Source: Globisporangium splendens (taxonomy: Eukaryota > Oomycota > Peronosporomycetes > Pythiales > Pythiaceae). From it: a DNA stretch of 64,000 bases. Each line of letters begins with the position of its first letter. Positions within the stretch are counted from its first letter, which is position 1. This document shows positions 59,683 to 64,000 of this stretch, in pieces. Below the pieces are notes generated by a model. That model searched no databases and had not been told where the DNA came from. It saw nothing but the letters and a program-made list of their open reading frames with translations. The stretch is from assembly GCA_006386115.1 (NCBI GenBank), contig VFIW01000083.1:147706-211705 (forward strand), given 5' to 3'. The translations under genes were made by a program, and so were the position numbers.

Positions 59683-61040
59683 TCATAGCTTCAGGAGCTT
59701 CTTGGCGTTCTCACGCAGAATCGCATTCTGCACGCCGACATCGAGGCACGCGAGTGTCTCGTAGTTGGCGATGGTCGAGGGCCAATCCGACTCGTTTATC
59801 GTGGGGCCGCCTTCCTCGATGTGGGGCGGGAAAAACGGATTGTCGGTACCAAACACAATGCGATCCGAGCCGACAAAGTCGATGAGGCATTGCAATGCGG
59901 GCGTGTGGTACGCGATCGCGTCGTAGTAGAATCCCTTGAGGTAGTGGCTCGGCGCGTGCTGCAGCTTGGTTGAAATGGCCAAATCGTGCGCGACGCAGCT
60001 GTCGAGTCGGCCAGCGAGGAACGGCAAAGTGCCGCCCGAGTGCGCGAGCAGCAGCTTCAGCGTCGGCACCTGGTCTAGCATGCCGCTGAGAATCAATTGG
60101 GACACTGCGACGGTCGTCTCAAACGTGAATCCTAGCGCCAAGAACAGCGCATGGCCGTAGTTGTGGTAATGCTCGTTGCCGACACCGTAGTGAGGGTGCA
60201 AAAAGATCGTGAGCCCCAGTTGATCCACCTAATAACACACACGATACAATTATCCACATGTCCTTTTAGATATCCGCACAACGAGATGCGGCAATATGGA
60301 GAATGCAGAGCGTAAAAGATCGCGAACCGTTTGGTAAAAGTCGAGCATCGCTGGGTCGTCGAGTCCTTTTCCGAACCCGGACGTGCCCAAAATGATGCCA
60401 CGCACGTGCGGTAGCGTTGCAATGTGGTGCAACTCCGCGATCGCTTCTTCGAGGCTCTGTGGCGTGACGCCAAACGCATAGAACCGTCCTTGCGAGTTGG
60501 CGCAGATGGCTTCCATGTCGTCGTTCAGCAGCGTCGCCATGCTGGTCTGCTCCTGGATTGGGAGGAAATCGAGCCATGGGTTCGCCAAACTCAGCACCGA
60601 CGTGCTGATCCCATGGTGGTCCATGTACGCGAGCTTTTCGTCCAGATCCCAGTACTCGGCGCCAATCGGTCGACCAGCACTGATGGACACTTGTTTGCCC
60701 AGAGCGGCGTTGTCGATCTGCTTCTGCTCGTCGGGCAGGATCACCAAGCGGTCTTCTTCGAGCTCCGAGTCCGCGTGGACGCGCAGTTTCCGCACAAACG
60801 GAACGTCCTGGCGCTCACGTAGCATGTTCATATACCGCGGGAGGTACACGTGCGTGTGCAGGTCGATCGAGTTCACATCCCGCAAGAGCGACTTTCCTTG
60901 ACTGCAGCAGCAAGCGAAAGACAACGCAACAAGCGCGGGATTAGATACGAAGCAGGCGGGTACAGGGAGGTAATAGCCGCCTCTGTGTATACGCAGAGAT
61001 GAACGTACCATTGCAGCAACTTGCTTAGCGCCTTCGACAT
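59683..61040 (-). CDS. Amidohydrolase-2 family metalloenzyme (ACMSD-like)
   Basis: Three exons, 61040-61009, 60901-60328 and 60228-59683; 383 residues. Exon 1 encodes only MSKALSKLLQ and part of a codon. The TIM-barrel metal site is complete: DLHTH (His26, His28), IFLHPHYG, LLLAHSGGTLPFL and the Asp in FGTDNPFFPP. The family includes ACMSD, which decarboxylates aminocarboxymuconate semialdehyde in tryptophan breakdown, and resorcylate decarboxylases. Length and motif order fit, but the exact substrate cannot be read from the sequence. Its ATG faces the acidic-protein gene 270 bp away, so the two may share a promoter. Confidence 0.9.
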
Positions 61041-61310
61041 CGTGGCTTCCTTCGAGCGCTTCTTCTTTCCGACTGATACATTCTAGGGATCCCATGCAAA
61101 AGCTCCCGCAATGTGTTGGTGAATCCATGATAGATCCCATTCGTACGCTGACTGGCTGAAAATGGTTTTTAACACTTATGATTGGTTGAAATAAAGTTGT
61201 GTGATGGACGGTAAGTAATCAGATCGATCGCTTGGAGATGTGCTTGAAGTTATCCTATCAAATAGCATACTGCGTATGCTGTATGATAATTTTGTGCGCT
61301 TTGTGCCTCA
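61041..61310. promoter_or_regulatory. Bidirectional promoter with palindrome
   Basis: 270 bp between divergent starts. AGCATAC-T-G-C-GTATGCT (61264-61280) is a perfect 7-bp inverted repeat around three bases, 31 bp upstream of the plus-strand ATG. No match to a known factor is claimed. Confidence 0.45.
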
Positions 61311-63899
61311 ATGACGCGAAGCGATGCGGCGCATTCCCAATGGCCAATTGACGAGAGTTGCTTGAGGATGGCGAACGATCCGTACGACTTTGAGATCGCG
61401 ATACCGAGCGGCGGCGACAACACGGCGAGGTCGAAGTCAGTGGGGCACGGGCAGAACTCGCGGCGCTATGGCGGAGGCAGCAGCGACGAAGGAAGCAGTG
61501 ATGGCGGGAGCCTCAGTGCAAGTGACGACGATGGTGGTGACGACTCGATTGAGTCCTTTGAAGCCAAAACGGAGAGCAAACGGCGTTCAGCAGCGGACGT
61601 GAAGAGCAGCGCCAGTGCGACGAAAACTCCAGCACCGAGCGCGAGTGGTAGCAGTGTGCTGGACAAGGCCAAGAACTTTTTGTCCAAGTACTCGACGAAA
61701 ACAGTCGAGAGCTCGAAAGCAAAGCAGCCAACTTCGAGGTACGCGTGACAAATTTTCCACGCCAATCTGTCCATTCAGCTTGCACGTTGTTCATATATGT
61801 AGCGTTTGCGCAATGACGTGGACGTAGTGCACGGTCGCGTCGACAGATTGAGCTGAGCATGGACGACTCGATGGATTTTTCGCCCGATGAGGACGAGGAG
61901 AGCGAGGAGTCACCAAAACGATCCAAACAGCAGCCAAAGGGGTCAGCTTCGACGACTATGGTGCGTTGCTCAGACTCCAGCGATGATTCAGACGACCAGG
62001 ATGCACGAAAAACGGGGTCAGTCGCTGCTATCAACACCAAAACCACTAAACCCGCAGCAAAGGCACCGTCTTCAGAGAGTGATGATGATCGAGATGAATC
62101 CCATGACCGTGGTGGCTACGGCGCAACACCAACAACGATGGCACCTACTGGTCACAACAGGAATGGCAATGCTGGTGGAAACAGTAGTGCTGGCAGTGAT
62201 GTAGGCGACGATGATGCCATCGCATCGTTCATGGATGAGTCTGACGACCACGATCCGCCTCCTTTCAGTGATGCGCCTTCACGTCAAGCGCCTTCAATTG
62301 TGGCAGCGCCTCGATCCACAACGGCATCTGCTCCAAATCCGCCCATTTCGCAGCTCTCAAAGCCAAAATGCGACGAGGTTGACAGCAACGGTGAAGAGAG
62401 TATCGCAAGCAAAAGCGATTATGTCGGCAGCTTCGAAGACGAAGAAGACGTGGCTGCAAGCAGCACAACGCCAAAGACACGACAAATCACGGTAGCAGCG
62501 GCAAAGCAATCGAACGCGTCGGAAAGTGGTGTCTACGCAGAAGAAGGTTTTGACGAGGAGTCCGAAACCACACCTCCAATAGCCGTAGCAACTGCCCCAG
62601 CCAACAATACATCACAACCAACCACACAAGACGCCGTGACAAAGGCCGAACCAAACTTTGACTGCTCCATGGACTTCTCCGAAGACAACGTCGTTGGCGT
62701 AAAACGGATGACAGCAAATCAGTGATGCCCACAGTTGTTGCACCAGGCAATCAAGCACAGGAAGCTCGTGAGAAAGGGTCTCCATCTGCATCATCATCGT
62801 CGTCTTCGAATTCAGGTGCAAGTCAAGAAGACGAGCAAAGCGACTTTCTTGAGAATTCTGATGAAAGCAGCGAAGTTGCGGCCGCGGATGAGCCTTTGCG
62901 CACAATGAACAGCAACAACGCTGGTCCTGGTCCAGCAAAAATGATGACACTGAACACAGAAGAGCAGCATCTTCATCACGCAGACAAGCTTCCTGCACCG
63001 GCATCGACACCTGCTAGCCTGGATGAATATTCGCCTTTTTCTTCGGTGGCTGCAGCTCAAGACGATGACGAAGTTAAACCTCTGGATGCGATCAGCATAC
63101 AACCATCAGCCCCGCTCTTGCCAGTTGCTTCACTTCCCAATGCTTCAATACCGTCGACAGTAATCACCAAAAAAGCATCACCAGAAACCACAGCTGGGCC
63201 GTCAGCAGTAAGCAGACCATTATCTCAAGTCACAATTGTGCGCGAATACGAGCAGCCGGCTCGAGGGATGGTCGAAATGGTAGATGCAAGCACACAGATT
63301 ACGGGAAATCACGCAGGTATTCAAGCAGATCTCATCCCGGATGGAATGCACAACCTTTTCGCTCGTCCGACACCTCAATCTTCATCAGAACTGTTGCCCG
63401 AGCCACCACCAATCCAGCCGCGATCACAGTCTTCGGTGCCTGAAATGAGCAGCCAAACATCCAACGCCAATTCAAACATCGCGGCACCTCCTGCGTCAAT
63501 GCTCCCAACTCCAGGCTACAGCATGGATGCGCGACGAATTCAGACAGCAGCCACCACGTCCATCTACAAGCAACAACTAGTCGCTCTGCAGGAGCAGATT
63601 CTCTTGAAAAAGCGGGAAACTGAGCGTCTTGTTCAGGAGCGAATGAGGTTTCAGTACTCGACGTTTCGAGGAACAGAGAGGGTACGTTGCGATTTTTCGT
63701 CACCACACATCATATCTGTAAACGGGTTCCTGACGTCCTGTGCTGTCTTGTCCTTCTTTTCATGCAAATGCAGTTTCTTTCCTCAAATCGCCCCGGGAAG
63801 CTGGAACTCTGGCAGGCACTCATGCGCGTTGATCCAACACTGAGCGAGCAGAAAGCGCGAGAAATTGCTCGTCTTACCACAAAAAATGCGGTGACGTAG
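61311..63899 (+). CDS. Acidic low-complexity protein with C-terminal coiled coil
   Basis: Four exons, 61311-61738, 61828-62698, 62761-63681, 63774-63899; 781 residues, all introns (89, 62 and 92 bp) GT-AG and in phase. An alternative start at 61368 (MANDPYDFEIAI) is equally likely. Ser/Asp/Glu-rich throughout, with recurring Met-Asp-Phe-Ser motifs (SMDDSMDFSPDEDEE, SMDFSEDN) and FDEE. The C-terminus is ordered: a coiled coil (YKQQLVALQEQILLKKRETERLV) and a short helical end (LELWQALMRVDPTLSEQKAR). The overall build is that of centrosomal/ciliary scaffolds or transcription cofactors, but I recognise no family. Confidence 0.82.
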
Positions 63900-64000
63900 C
63901 CAGGAATAGGAACTGGATGTAGGTTTTTGTCTGCAAGAACAGCAACTTCTTGTCTGCCGGTGTTGGCGCATACTCTTGTGATGCGGATTCCATCTGGATC
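63900..64000. other. 3' flank, window end
   Basis: One hundred bases after the last stop codon; nothing recognised. Confidence 0.5.

Overview
The window reads as a eukaryotic chromosome from an oomycete (water mould; stramenopile). Reasons: compact GC-rich genes with short GT-AG introns (about 60-130 bp); an oomycete-type initiator element upstream of the aldehyde dehydrogenase gene; a Dicer-type helicase fused to an RNA-dependent RNA polymerase, as known from Phytophthora; and Ty1/copia and Ty3/gypsy retrotransposons. I cannot name the species.

Layout. 1-10673 (minus): a large secreted or surface protein built of FN3-like repeats, cut in two by a nearly intact copia element (3876-8676) with a 5-bp target duplication. 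11462-13529 (minus): AGC-family protein kinase, seven exons. 14154-22501 (minus): a 2758-aa RNA-silencing protein joining a putative zinc RNA sensor, a Dicer/RIG-I-type helicase, an RdRP and a Cid1/Cid12-like nucleotidyltransferase. 22877-24091 (minus): CBS-pair protein with a presequence-like N-terminus. 25010-28274 (minus): EMC1, ER membrane protein complex subunit 1. 28929-32364 (plus): F-box-like/LRR protein, eleven exons. 32445-36073 (minus): two tandem choline-transporter-like (SLC44/CTL) genes. 36407-38119 (plus): Fhit-type HIT hydrolase with an N-terminal HAD-like extension. 38836-55214: a block of nested Ty3/gypsy elements, one of which carries a 509-aa antisense ORF. 55617-56489 (plus): tentative small gene. 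56628-58199 (minus): mitochondrial-type aldehyde dehydrogenase. 59683-61040 (minus): amidohydrolase-2 (ACMSD-like). 61311-63899 (plus): acidic low-complexity protein with a C-terminal coiled coil.

There are no operons. Neighbours share intergenic promoters instead: EMC1/LRR, CTL2/Fhit and amidohydrolase/acidic protein are divergent pairs. Both CTL promoters carry the same GCGGATCCGC palindrome. The transposon content and the silencing protein belong to the same biology: the RdRP would make dsRNA from elements like those around it.

The standout is the silencing protein. It carries on one chain the three activities that fission yeast assembles as the RDRC complex (helicase Hrr1, RdRP Rdp1, nucleotidyltransferase Cid12). 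Several host genes also need a single missing base, usually in a G or C run, to be read through. This may be gene decay, but homopolymer errors in the assembly explain it at least as well.
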